A stretch of DNA of 31,717 nucleotides from a virus. The notes below the pieces were generated by a model. The model saw only the letters and a program-made list of their open reading frames with translations. It was not told the DNA's origin and did not search any database. Below, piece after piece: positions 7,786 to 16,628 of this stretch; within the stretch, counting starts at the first letter, position 1, and each line of letters opens with the position of its first letter. Both the position numbers and the translations under genes were made by a program. Location: positions 1 through 31,717 of the IMG/VR virus record IMGVR_UViG_3300037480_000032. One strand, 5' to 3'.

Positions 7786-7808
7786 AAGGGGGCTTAAGCC
7801 CCCTTTTT
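7786..7808. terminator. Bidirectional rho-independent terminator between convergent operons
   Basis: An 8-bp stem AAGGGGGC/GCCCCCTT around loop TTAA is followed by a T run. It serves the replication operon on the plus strand and, with its AT flanks, probably the end of the late operon on the minus strand. The stem is the same as in the terminator at 29880. Confidence 0.93.
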
Positions 7809-7811
7809 ATA

Positions 7812-7964
7812 TTACTTTTTCTTCTTCTTTTTAACAACGAAGGTTGGATCGGGAACAGTAGTTTTTCCTGCCTTTAGTTTCTTCAGTCTTTCTTGACGCT
7901 TCTTAGTTCTTTTCGTTGCTGCTTCAGCCTGAAGCTCCTTTTTGGTTTTCTTTTTATTAGGCAT
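7812..7964 (-). CDS. 50-aa lysine-rich protein, unknown
   Basis: This is the last gene of the late operon. ATG (7964) has AGAGGA upstream at normal spacing, inside the end of the lipoprotein gene region. The product starts MPNKKKTKKELQAEAA and ends in a run of six lysines. Nearly every second residue of the first 30 is Lys or Arg, and a charged helix is predicted. It could bind nucleic acid or be a minor virion component; there is no recognisable family. Confidence 0.6.
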   Translation of the reverse strand: MPNKKKTKKELQAEAATKRTKKRQERLKKLKAGKTTVPDPTFVVKKKKKK

Positions 7965-7967
7965 ATC

Positions 7968-8171
7968 TTATTCCTCTACTGGAACATCACCAGCACAATG
8001 AACTTCTACACGATTAGGCGCAATCTCTACAGCAGTTAGTTCCCTAATCAATATACGTTCATTAATAGGTTTAGCACAATACGCTGCTACAGCAGGTGCT
8101 ATATTCTTAGACAGAATACTACAGCCTGTTAGCATTAATATTCCTAACATTGTTACAATTAATTTAATCAT
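7968..8171 (-). CDS. Small lipoprotein, possible outer-membrane spanin subunit
   Basis: 67 aa from ATG 8171, with AGGAG seven bases upstream on the minus strand and a four-base overlap with the holin stop. The N-terminus is a lipoprotein signal: MIKLIVTMLGILMLTGC, with a lipobox LTGC (Cys17). The mature part is about 50 residues and contains two further cysteines. Being next to a holin, it is a candidate Rz1-like o-spanin, although it is not proline-rich as Rz1 is and no partner i-spanin is visible. An alternative is a phage lipoprotein for superinfection exclusion. Confidence 0.7.
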   Translation of the reverse strand: MIKLIVTMLGILMLTGCSILSKNIAPAVAAYCAKPINERILIRELTAVEIAPNRVEVHCAGDVPVEE

Positions 8172-8350
8172 TTTTTTCTCCTGCGTATAAGTTTTTGTAC
8201 TGTATCCGATTCGTAGATACGAAGTCCCAGCCAAATAACAGTGAACAATGTCGCTACATCTGGTAGGATGCCAAAAAACCAAGCTCCTAAAGTCGTCACT
8301 GCCGCACCATCTCCTACATGATTTACCGATGCCGGTATATTATTTGTCAT
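8168..8350 (-). CDS. Putative holin
   Basis: 60 aa. A polar N-terminus (MTNNIPASVNHVGDGAAV) is followed by a hydrophobic stretch, about residues 19-46, containing GAWFFGILPDVATLFTVIWL. The C-terminus is highly basic (QKLIRRRKK). The size, one or two membrane spans and a cationic tail are typical of small phage holins that open the inner membrane at lysis. It overlaps the gene for a large virion protein upstream and the lipoprotein downstream. No endolysin is recognised beside it. Confidence 0.78.
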   Translation of the reverse strand: MTNNIPASVNHVGDGAAVTTLGAWFFGILPDVATLFTVIWLGLRIYESDTVQKLIRRRKK

Positions 8351-11300
8351 TTAGATTCCCTCCCTGCTGCGTCAAATAACACTGTCCATCCCTTAGCAAA
8401 CTTGGGTGGCTTATCAAGTCCCTTAAACATATTCACCATGTCTTGTCCCAAGTAATCCAATACTGCGTAAGGGGGAGTAGCAATCTTTACTGCGGCCCCA
8501 ATAGCCTTACCCTCTCCTATTTCCTTTAATGTATACTGACTCAAGCCATAGTTACCTAATAGCCTTGCCATTACCAAATCACTGAATTCAACATCCTCAC
8601 CTTTAATCCAGGACTTAACATTCTCAACACTAGCATTAGCTGTACCTAATATAGCTCCATAAGTAACTAAGTTCTTAACACCAGCCGCAGTGTTGCCGCG
8701 TCTAATCTGATTATAGAAATCCCTACGTAGTATATCAAGTTGCTTAATTGTAAATGTTTTAAGCATGTAGAAGATTCGCCCGTTAGGATGTTGCATATAT
8801 CTTACAGGCATTTCTTCTAAAGAGATGGGCTGTACTTTAGCTAGCTCATGCCATAAGACATGACGAACAGGAAAAGTAAGTTCCTTATTTTTAAGCCCAG
8901 CAACTAAACTATCCATTTCTTCTGGAGTAAAGGCAGCTTCATATTTAGCTTTTATTTTAGCCAGTCCCTTTGTAGATTTAGCTTGTGCTTGTAGCTTCCC
9001 TAAAGAAGCGTTTAGTATAGTTTCCTTACCAAGCCTATCAACAGCTCTAAACCCACTAAACTGAAGTCCTCTCTGTAACACTCTAGCAGTCCATCCAAGA
9101 TGTTCCATTTCATGTGTAAGGTTGGTAAGTCCCAATGTCTCCATATTTACAGGAGCTTGTCGAGATATTACTCTAGGAATGTTAGCAGCAGTACGAGCAA
9201 TAGATGTTAGATAAGCTGCTGCCCCTAAGTCACCAAGCTGCGTACCAGCAGCTAATGGATTAGCAAGAGTACCAGTGTATAGAAGATTCTTAGTTCCAGC
9301 TATAAGCTTATTTGGGCTTTTAACACCCTCAAGGAATCTAGCTGTAAAGATTTTTTCTAGCTCTGGAATATCATCTACGATAATATTACCTGCTCTACGT
9401 TCTTTCTCTAGTAAACTAGTAATAGCACGATTGACAATCTTTTCATCTGTCAATACTTCTTGTGCATTAATATTATCTAATGCTTTAGCACCACCAAAGA
9501 AATTGCGTGATTCAATCTTAGCATTCATATTATGAATATAATTAGTAAGAGATTCTAAACTATCTGAATAATCAATAATACTTTCTTCTTGTGATACAGT
9601 ATCTCTCTGTCTCTTCTTAGTGTGCTCAGTGGAAGACCTAATAGACGGCTTACCTTGGGAAGCTAATAGTTTCTTACTAAGAACATCTCTTACTTCAGCA
9701 TCAGTTAGATGATCATTAATAACCCTGTCATTTATTTTAGAGGCTGAAATCCTCTCTGTATCTCTCAGTCCATATTTAATATTGATAGCATCTGCTAAGG
9801 CAGTGCGGTACCTATTCTTATTAATACCCCTACGTTGCATGTATTTCTGATAGTCTGCCACTTGTCGTGGAAAGAAATCAGGAACCCTACCAATCTTTAT
9901 TCCAGCTTCTATTCCTCTACCGTAAGTACGATCTAACATAGCACGTGTGCGAGAAATTGCAGATAAAAGAGCATCCCGTTTCTTTGGTGTAAGTTCACTT
10001 GCCAGCTCTCGCATTGCTTTAATGTCTGAATTGTTCCAAAATAAATTAAATCTCCTACGCTGATTACTAGACAGCGGTTTTACTGCTCTAGATAATTGGT
10101 CCTTTACTCTCAAGTCCTTTCCTATATTCTCAGAGAGCTGCTGTCCATGTCTCTGAAATCTAAATCCCAATACAGGACTCATCTTATGTACTGTAGTGGA
10201 AGCTACACCAATAAATTCCTTTATCCTATCCTTAACATTTCCTGTACCTGTACGTATGCGTCCCCTTAGAGAATTCATATCCTGAGCTATCTTTGTAGTT
10301 TTAGCTTGCACAGCTTCTTTAGAAAAATCCAAGTCGTCTCCCAAACTGTACTTCTTATTAAATTCTTCTTTCACTCTGGGTGACATATTGGTTTCTTGAG
10401 CAGCTCTACGGATAGCTGTATCCTTATTAGCACCCTTTATCATGTGTTCAAGTGCTTTATCATTCACCTCATCAAAGGCTTTCTGTGCCTGTTTGGGCAG
10501 TCTTATTTTATCAAAAGCCCCCTTAGTGGCTATAGTTCCTTTAATACCCCCTATGAATAATGGAGCTGTTACAGCACCTATACTGGCCACACCCAAAGCC
10601 TCCTCAGTATCAACCTCTCCCTTCTCAGCTAATTGCTGAGCAGTATTTTGAGTACCAGCTATTACGCCACCTACTGTGGCAGCACCACCAATACCTCCAG
10701 CAACACCTGCTATCTTCTCAGCAGTGGTTCCAAGTTTAGCCCCTACTGTGGCTGTAGCACCAGCAGCCTTAGTCCACCCAAGTGGAGTAAGAAGAAGTTC
10801 TGGATCAGCTATAACGGCGTTTATGAAATGAGCAGTAGTACCACCGGGATCAGACAAAGCTGCTTCCTTCATGGCAGATAAAGAGAACCCCTCTTCAAAC
10901 TCTCCCTTGTCATAACTATCCCCCAATGATTTCCACATCTCTCCGTAAGCATCTTGTAGCTTAAGATATGCGGCATCTTCCTGTGGTGTTAATTCTCTTT
11001 CAAGAGCTTGCTTTTCCCATAAGTCTAATTCTTTATTTAATGTAGTGATGGCAGGAATAGACATAAGAAATTGATCCCTGCTAACTTTAGCCTTCTCATC
11101 AAATTCACTCTGAGGAGTGAACAAATATCTCACCCCGCTAGCTACAATACTATCTTCCTTCATAGCTTTAATAGGATTCTTAATTGTATCTAAAAATCCT
11201 TTAGTGGTTTTAGCTTCCGCTACTGTTGGCTGCTGTTGCTGTGCTTCTAGCGTAGCAGCAGCTCTAGGAAACATCTGACGTTCTCTCTCACCTAATTGTA

Positions 11301-11466
11301 AAGTAGGGGGCTCTCCCCCGCCAGTAGCAAAGATACGATTGACAGCCTGTTTCTCAGACTCAGGACTTATTCCTGCTTCCCTACGAAGAAAGCTTTTAAT
11401 CTGACTGTCAGTAGCCTCATCAGGGAAGTCAAACTCTTGCCCTTCAAACTGTATAGTTTGTGTCAC
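8347..11466 (-). CDS. Large virion protein, probable DNA-ejection/internal protein
   Basis: 1039 aa, the largest product in the window. It starts MTQTIQFEGQEFDFPDEATD, resembling a short N-terminal motif (T-x-F-x-G-x-x-F-x-F-P-D-x-x-T/D) often seen at the start of large phage internal proteins. A Gly/Ala-rich stretch at roughly 205-320 could insert into membrane; the rest is mainly helical and charged. Together with the two genes before it, it makes a set of three late proteins matching in size and order the ejection proteins of short-tailed phages (T7 gp14/15/16 or P22 gp7/20/16). No lytic transglycosylase or peptidase motif was recognised by eye. Confidence 0.65.
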   Translation of the reverse strand: MTQTIQFEGQEFDFPDEATDSQIKSFLRREAGISPESEKQAVNRIFATGGGEPPTLQLGERERQMFPRAAATLEAQQQQPTVAEAKTTKGFLDTIKNPIKAMKEDSIVASGVRYLFTPQSEFDEKAKVSRDQFLMSIPAITTLNKELDLWEKQALERELTPQEDAAYLKLQDAYGEMWKSLGDSYDKGEFEEGFSLSAMKEAALSDPGGTTAHFINAVIADPELLLTPLGWTKAAGATATVGAKLGTTAEKIAGVAGGIGGAATVGGVIAGTQNTAQQLAEKGEVDTEEALGVASIGAVTAPLFIGGIKGTIATKGAFDKIRLPKQAQKAFDEVNDKALEHMIKGANKDTAIRRAAQETNMSPRVKEEFNKKYSLGDDLDFSKEAVQAKTTKIAQDMNSLRGRIRTGTGNVKDRIKEFIGVASTTVHKMSPVLGFRFQRHGQQLSENIGKDLRVKDQLSRAVKPLSSNQRRRFNLFWNNSDIKAMRELASELTPKKRDALLSAISRTRAMLDRTYGRGIEAGIKIGRVPDFFPRQVADYQKYMQRRGINKNRYRTALADAINIKYGLRDTERISASKINDRVINDHLTDAEVRDVLSKKLLASQGKPSIRSSTEHTKKRQRDTVSQEESIIDYSDSLESLTNYIHNMNAKIESRNFFGGAKALDNINAQEVLTDEKIVNRAITSLLEKERRAGNIIVDDIPELEKIFTARFLEGVKSPNKLIAGTKNLLYTGTLANPLAAGTQLGDLGAAAYLTSIARTAANIPRVISRQAPVNMETLGLTNLTHEMEHLGWTARVLQRGLQFSGFRAVDRLGKETILNASLGKLQAQAKSTKGLAKIKAKYEAAFTPEEMDSLVAGLKNKELTFPVRHVLWHELAKVQPISLEEMPVRYMQHPNGRIFYMLKTFTIKQLDILRRDFYNQIRRGNTAAGVKNLVTYGAILGTANASVENVKSWIKGEDVEFSDLVMARLLGNYGLSQYTLKEIGEGKAIGAAVKIATPPYAVLDYLGQDMVNMFKGLDKPPKFAKGWTVLFDAAGRESK

Positions 11467-12308
11467 CTTAATTGATCCATTGTTATCACTCTAGTCTTGG
11501 GAGCTTCTTCATCAGCAAACAAACCCTTAGTCCATGTCCACACATCTTCAAATATATTAGTGTCTTCTTGAGCACCACCAGATATCAAATCTTGTTTAAC
11601 TCTTTCAGAAGCCTGTCCCATAGCAGCTCCTAAATCAATTTCCCCTCCACTATCCTTATGTATCTTTCTTGCTAAACTACCAACGCTTAGTGCTGCTTGC
11701 TGCTTTGCAGCGTCTTCTATATCTAAATCAAATTCATCTACAAGTGTAGCAGCAAAGTCCAACTCTCCCCTATTTGGGATTAGGCCAGCAGTTGATAGTG
11801 TCTTATTAATTCTTCTCTGTCCAGCAGTATAGGCGTTGGCTGTACGTACTTGCTCTTTAGTAGGACGTCTGGGATTACCACCAGTTGCTATTAGAGCCTC
11901 AGTGGTAGTGGGTGTAATCTTAGGACGCTTACGCTCAGAACTAATTTCTTCTTTCTCTGATAGTTTATTAGCTCTATCGAGAAGATTGAATGCAGTGTCA
12001 AAGTCTCCGAGTCCTCTAAAGCTTTCAGCAGCAGTTCTGAGTCCTTCAGGACTAGTAATATCTGTTGATTGCATAATGCTTTGTCGAGCCTGAGCTTTAG
12101 CAACTTCTGGAGATTGTTGTTGCAATCCAAAAGCCCCAGAGATTCCTCTAGTAATACCTCTACCAGCACCAAATGCTGTCTGTGCTAAGAGTGTATTAAA
12201 GTCCCCAGAAATTCCCTGCTGTACATCTGCGTCAGCCTTGCCTATTCTACTCCTCACTTCTTGTGGAGTTTCAAATCCAAATGGTGTTGATCTAGATTCT
12301 CCAGCCAT
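11463..12308 (-). CDS. Virion/ejection-type protein, 281 aa
   Basis: The stop overlaps the following gene's start by four bases, and its start overlaps the preceding stop by one base. It has a Gly-rich segment near residues 45-65 (AFGAGRGITRGISGAFGLQQQ) and then long charged helices. No cysteine clusters or enzyme motifs were seen. Its context between two other putative ejection proteins, just after the tail genes, suggests a structural protein released into the host with the DNA; this is inferred from gene order rather than homology. Confidence 0.55.
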   Translation of the reverse strand: MAGESRSTPFGFETPQEVRSRIGKADADVQQGISGDFNTLLAQTAFGAGRGITRGISGAFGLQQQSPEVAKAQARQSIMQSTDITSPEGLRTAAESFRGLGDFDTAFNLLDRANKLSEKEEISSERKRPKITPTTTEALIATGGNPRRPTKEQVRTANAYTAGQRRINKTLSTAGLIPNRGELDFAATLVDEFDLDIEDAAKQQAALSVGSLARKIHKDSGGEIDLGAAMGQASERVKQDLISGGAQEDTNIFEDVWTWTKGLFADEEAPKTRVITMDQLR

Positions 12309-13132
12309 TACTGTAGTCCTCCCTGTGGGAATAAATTAGCAAATGGATCTCCGGCTCCACTAAATGCTGATTGTGTAAAATCTTGTGCTCCTGTGGGTTG
12401 CTGTGCTCCACCACCACCAAATAGGTTGGAGAAGTTTACATTTTGTAGAGCACCACCAATTCCCTGAGCAAATGCAAGTTGAGGAATACCAGCCTGCTGA
12501 GCAGCCTGAATACCAAATGCTCCTTGCTGTGAGCCAGCCTGGGCTGCTTGCCCTCCTAAACCGGAGCCAAGATTAAACTGTTGTAGAGGAAGTTGCTCCA
12601 AACCTACAGTTCCCTGAATCCCTTGTAAAGCATTCTGGAAAAGCCCCTGTTGGAATTGCTGCCCCTGTCCTAATGCACCAATTAAATTCTGACTACGCTG
12701 TTGTTCAATAGCAGTTTCAAACTCTCTGAGTTCTGGTGTACCGCCTCCCTGGAAGTTAGATCCAAGTCTACCCTGTCGTAATAGACGAGACTCTAGTTGT
12801 TCTCTTTGTCGGTTTCTAACTGGATTGAGTAGGTCTTCCATTCTTTGAAATTGACCAGATGCAATCTGTGTTGGTGTCTGACCTCCCTGTAATTGTTTTA
12901 GTTGCTGCAATCCAAAGGCACCAAGTCTAGCAGATGGCTCTTGAAAACGTGGGTCTAATTGAGCAAATCCTTGTGCTCCTTGGAATCTTGTAGTACCCAA
13001 ACCAGATTGAATATCAAATGGATTGAATGCTGCCCCTGCTTGTGCAGCCGCCCCCGCGTCTCCTACTCTATTGGATGCTCGATTAGCTGCCACACCTCCA
13101 ACAACCGCTGCTCCTATTGCGCCCCAGGTCAT
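12308..13132 (-). CDS. Gln/Gly/Ala-rich virion protein, ejection-type
   Basis: 274 aa with strongly biased composition. The N-terminus MTWGAIGAAVVGGVAANRAS is a small hydrophobic Gly/Ala segment, followed by a Gln-rich body and a Gly/Gln-rich tail (NLFGGGGAQQPTGAQ). Bias of this kind plus an N-terminal membrane-active stretch is seen in pilot or ejection proteins of short-tailed phages. It is the first of three such genes in transcription order. Function is inferred from composition and order. Confidence 0.58.
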   Translation of the reverse strand: MTWGAIGAAVVGGVAANRASNRVGDAGAAAQAGAAFNPFDIQSGLGTTRFQGAQGFAQLDPRFQEPSARLGAFGLQQLKQLQGGQTPTQIASGQFQRMEDLLNPVRNRQREQLESRLLRQGRLGSNFQGGGTPELREFETAIEQQRSQNLIGALGQGQQFQQGLFQNALQGIQGTVGLEQLPLQQFNLGSGLGGQAAQAGSQQGAFGIQAAQQAGIPQLAFAQGIGGALQNVNFSNLFGGGGAQQPTGAQDFTQSAFSGAGDPFANLFPQGGLQ

Positions 13133-13608
13133 AATATATCCTCTGTTAATGCTAATAGTTCTTCAGGTGAGTCTAAACTTATATAGTCTTTAGCTATCAC
13201 CTCTTCTTCAATCTTTTCTAAATCTGTTTCATCAGTTAGATGTATAGTAATCCATATAGTATCTTCGTGAGCATACACTGCCCTCTTAGTAGCGGGCAAA
13301 CTAACCATTGTTAGTGGACCTATTAATTCTTCTTTACCATTATGCTCTGTAACTACAGTTACTCTGCCACTAACTAATATATTTATATGTGCGTGCTTAT
13401 GTATCTTACCTACCAATACTTCTCCAGCAGGAATAAATATTTCTCTTGCATAAACACCCGGAGCAAATGTGTGCTTTAGAGGAAGATAATCTCCTTCTTT
13501 ACTATCTGGAAGATTTCTTATTGCTGCTTCCAAATTGAATATATCCTTCCTAATCTCAATAGGAGCAATCTGCTTATCTTGTGACGGGAGAGACATTCCA
13601 AGCTGCAT
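13129..13608 (-). CDS. Cupin-fold protein
   Basis: 159 aa. The centre has the double-stranded beta-helix signature: HTFAPGVYAREIFIPAGEVLVG, then KIHKHAHINILVSGRVTV with a His cluster (HKHAH) that can bind a metal, a Gly turn, and a second half ending YAHEDTIWITIH with two more histidines. Phage cupins inside tail modules are known but their role is unclear; sugar binding, fibre assembly or host-envelope modification are options. It lies between the collar-domain protein and the ejection genes and overlaps the next gene by four bases. Confidence 0.72.
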   Translation of the reverse strand: MQLGMSLPSQDKQIAPIEIRKDIFNLEAAIRNLPDSKEGDYLPLKHTFAPGVYAREIFIPAGEVLVGKIHKHAHINILVSGRVTVVTEHNGKEELIGPLTMVSLPATKRAVYAHEDTIWITIHLTDETDLEKIEEEVIAKDYISLDSPEELLALTEDIL

Positions 13609-13618
13609 AATATTCCTC

Positions 13619-14368
13619 TTAAGTTCTAATACAATACATTACGTTAATATTCTTAGGTCTGGTTTCATTACCGCCTCTAGCATTAGTGGTGTAATCTGCA
13701 TCAGCACTATTATCAACACTATCACCGCCACCAGCAGTACCCTCAGTTTCTATACCAAATGTATGTGTGTGTGATTCAAATTCATCTTGTTGAATAGTAC
13801 CTACATTATCACCCGTAGTGCCATCTCCCCTATCTGTACGAGAACCCGCATCTGGATCAATACCCGCCCCATGATCCCAACCACGTAAGAAATATCCTCT
13901 AAAGTCTGGGAGATTAAATGTTGTACTACCATCCCCTATACCAAATTGAGTACCTACCACAGCAAACAAATCATCATAAACAGTACGACTAACAGCAGCA
14001 CCATTACATTCGAGATAGTTAGTGGGGGCTGTGGAGGTTAGCCATGTAATTACACTGCCTGTTTCTGTAGATCCTAAAGCAGATTTAGTACCAGCTAAAG
14101 TAGATTCTCCTGTACCGCCCTGAGCTATTGTAGTTATGTTAGTAGAACCGATATGATAGAGATCAGTATCTAATATTCCGCTATCAACAAGATCACCAGC
14201 AGCACTTAGCTTAGGTATGTTGTTAGCTGTAGCACTAATTACCTTATTAGCTTTGCTTGCAACGGATGTTACAAGATTTCCTAATTCAGTATCAATATCA
14301 GCTCCGTCTATAACATCATTAGTAGATGTCTTTGAAGTGAAATTATTAGTCTGTATATAATCACTCAT
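13619..14368 (-). CDS. Tail-collar-domain fibre protein
   Basis: 249 aa. The C-terminal half matches the phage tail collar domain: W-x-T-S-T-A-P-T-N-Y-L-E-C-N-G-A-A, then DGSTTFNLPDFRGYFLRGWD, followed by a QQDEFESHTHTF segment and a C-terminal RPKNINVMYCIR. Such domains sit at fibre tips or collars and can carry host-recognition or assembly functions. The N-terminal part (MSDYIQTNNFTSKTSTNDVIDGADIDTELGNL) is a typical virion attachment segment. A small fibre of this type near a stabilisation-like protein suggests a receptor-binding or fibre-tip role. Confidence 0.88.
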   Translation of the reverse strand: MSDYIQTNNFTSKTSTNDVIDGADIDTELGNLVTSVASKANKVISATANNIPKLSAAGDLVDSGILDTDLYHIGSTNITTIAQGGTGESTLAGTKSALGSTETGSVITWLTSTAPTNYLECNGAAVSRTVYDDLFAVVGTQFGIGDGSTTFNLPDFRGYFLRGWDHGAGIDPDAGSRTDRGDGTTGDNVGTIQQDEFESHTHTFGIETEGTAGGGDSVDNSADADYTTNARGGNETRPKNINVMYCIRT

Positions 14369-15969
14369 AAGGTAGTTCTTCCTATCTTGGCCTGTAAATC
14401 TACCCTTTGGATAGACACCTGTTCTTGATTAACCGTACCCTCTATACCTATTTTAACAATCCTACCAGATTTTGATATGGGTGCTTTAAGATTAGCAAAT
14501 AGTACATTACCACTCCATCTATCTATACCATACTGAGCAATACCCCATCTAGAAACTGTTGGAGAAGTTAGTGTTAGATTAGTAGAAGAGAAAGTATCAT
14601 TATAATCAAATGCCCATTTTAAAGTAAGAGTTTGATTAACACTCCCAATCACTTGTATAGATGCTTTCTTCAAAATCTTAATAAAACTAGATAAGTCTTG
14701 TTGCTGATTTCCTAAACTGTTCCATGTTGAATGGTATTTAAAATTATAACTAGTACCACCAGTACCATCACTATCTACATCATCTAAGAATTCAAAGTAT
14801 TTAGAAATATATCCTGAACGTCCTACATAAAGAAGTTGTGATCTATCTGCGTGTAAAGCTGTATATTTTATATCCCACTCACCTGCTCTAGCACTACCAT
14901 CAGGTAGTATGTTACGAATATCAAAATAAAATACTTTAATAGATGTTGGAAATGAAATAGCATAGAAACCTTCAGTTTCATAATATGCTGATTTAATCTT
15001 AGTGTTTGTTTCTGCTCCTACAAAAGCCAGGAGATAGTCTCTTACGTTCTTAGACAAATCTGTTACTGGCATACTCTTCTCTTGAATAGTACGTCCAAGA
15101 GTGCGCAGTCCACTATCAGATAGGAATATAATATCTGTACCTGTAGATTGTATACTATCTCTAGCAACACACCCAATACCTTTAATGTTTTCTACTATCT
15201 GCATAGTAGAGGCGGGGTCATAGGGATTCTCATAGATTACAATACTACTTTTACCAAAGATTACTAGGTGGCCGTTATGTTCTCCTAGCCCTATTCCTTC
15301 ATCCATACCCCCTTGCCAAACAAGGGAAAGATCAAACTTACTACTCCAGGTAGTTTCGTCTAGTAAATTACTATACTTTAAATCAGTACCATCCAACACC
15401 CATAAAAATCCAAATGCTGCTAATATATCTACAGAGTTGGTAGTTGGTTGTTCAGTGCCAGTCATTACAATATCAGCAAAACTGCCGCCAGTAGTTGTCA
15501 TAACTATTGGCACATGATTCTGTTGTAAGGCTACACACTTACCATTTAGATTCTGAAACTTCCAATTATTTGCTGTGGGTGTAGTTATAGACCCAGTGAT
15601 GTCATCAAGAGTAGAGCCATTTGTTCTATAGATTTTATTATTAGCTGCTACTAATATAGCATTGTTACCGTCACCATCTACATATTCAAATATTTGTTCA
15701 ACGTCTTTAGTACCTGTACCTTCTGCCCACACTCCTGTAGCCCATACACCAGTGGCCCAAACACCAGAAGCCCACACATCAGATGCACCAATAGCAGAAG
15801 CATTTATTCTCCTACTACCCTTACGTGAAGAAAGTCTTCCTAAATCATCAATAACACAGTTGGTAGCTTCGGTAGCCCATTGAGGATCAAGGGTTTCAGT
15901 ACCTATTTGTTTATTAAGTCCTAATGATCCAGGAGAAGATATACCTAGATGTGCTAATCGCTTAGGCAT
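14365..15969 (-). CDS. Tail / packaged-DNA stabilisation-like protein
   Basis: 534 aa, mainly beta strands. The N-terminus (SPGSLGLNKQIGTETLDPQWATEATNCVIDDLGRLSSRKGS) has the L-D-P-x-x-A-x-x-x-x-N-x-x-x-D-x-x-G-x-x-x-x-R-x-G pattern common in tail proteins of short-tailed phages such as P22 gp10-like or T7 gp12-like families. A tandem short repeat near residues 66-82 (four WA-x-GVWA units) may result from small duplications. A seven-bladed propeller-like build is plausible. It follows the 219-aa adaptor gene, as in many podoviruses. The exact subfamily is not settled. Confidence 0.68.
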   Translation of the reverse strand: MPKRLAHLGISSPGSLGLNKQIGTETLDPQWATEATNCVIDDLGRLSSRKGSRRINASAIGASDVWASGVWATGVWATGVWAEGTGTKDVEQIFEYVDGDGNNAILVAANNKIYRTNGSTLDDITGSITTPTANNWKFQNLNGKCVALQQNHVPIVMTTTGGSFADIVMTGTEQPTTNSVDILAAFGFLWVLDGTDLKYSNLLDETTWSSKFDLSLVWQGGMDEGIGLGEHNGHLVIFGKSSIVIYENPYDPASTMQIVENIKGIGCVARDSIQSTGTDIIFLSDSGLRTLGRTIQEKSMPVTDLSKNVRDYLLAFVGAETNTKIKSAYYETEGFYAISFPTSIKVFYFDIRNILPDGSARAGEWDIKYTALHADRSQLLYVGRSGYISKYFEFLDDVDSDGTGGTSYNFKYHSTWNSLGNQQQDLSSFIKILKKASIQVIGSVNQTLTLKWAFDYNDTFSSTNLTLTSPTVSRWGIAQYGIDRWSGNVLFANLKAPISKSGRIVKIGIEGTVNQEQVSIQRVDLQAKIGRTTL

Positions 15970-16628
15970 TATTCAACTATCCAAACACTTTCGTGTGGTT
16001 GATTTCTAAAATCAATTGCTATACCATCACCCAGGGCTAAGGCATAATTCTTCATAGCTTCAGCAAACTGCATCCCACTATCATCTCCCCTCTCTGAGAT
16101 AGCTTTAGCATAAGCTCCCAATATAATAGGTTGTGAATTAATTAATACTAATGTATCATCATCAGTACCATCTAAAGCAAAGTCATCTTGTGGGAGAACA
16201 ATATCAAAATTAAGATTATACTCACCATCTGGTACGGGATAAACATCTACTACCCCATCTCCATTAGACTGTCCATTAATATCATAATACATTGGAGCTG
16301 CAAGTTGCGGTCCGCTACTTATTAGAAGATTCTCTGTCATCCAATTAGTAGGAGCAATCTTCATAACACTATCTTCTGTATCATTCATTGCAAAGAGAAT
16401 TCTAAATCTATCTCCTGCTCCTGTAAGTGCATAACTAAATGTGGAGGGTATTGTAGTTACTTGGATAGTAGCTCTAAGCTGTATCCAATTATGAGCATCC
16501 TCTACTTCTCGTTTAGCCTCGTTTACAAAGTCACCAATGAGTTTAGAATAAGGACCATCAGAGACAGAAACAACTTCATTCTCTCGAAGTCTACGTAGTA
16601 CAGCATTAATCATTTGTATAAATGTCAT
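15969..16628 (-). CDS. Head-tail adaptor / tail tubular A-like protein
   Basis: 219 aa. The N-terminal helix MTFIQMINAVLRRLRENEV with LIGDFVNEAKREVEDAHNW, followed by beta-rich sequence (RATIQVTTIPSTFSYALTGAGDRFRI), is the pattern of short-tail gatekeeper or adaptor proteins attached below the portal. It is encoded directly before the stabilisation-like tail protein, with a one-base stop/start overlap (TAATG), the usual adaptor-then-tail order. Alternative: another tail-tube component. Confidence 0.66.
   Translation of the reverse strand: MTFIQMINAVLRRLRENEVVSVSDGPYSKLIGDFVNEAKREVEDAHNWIQLRATIQVTTIPSTFSYALTGAGDRFRILFAMNDTEDSVMKIAPTNWMTENLLISSGPQLAAPMYYDINGQSNGDGVVDVYPVPDGEYNLNFDIVLPQDDFALDGTDDDTLVLINSQPIILGAYAKAISERGDDSGMQFAEAMKNYALALGDGIAIDFRNQPHESVWIVE

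Noticed and set aside
8347-11466. Tape-measure protein
   Set aside because: Tail genes typical of long-tailed phages (tube, chaperones, baseplate) are missing, and adaptor- and stabilisation-like genes point to a short tail.
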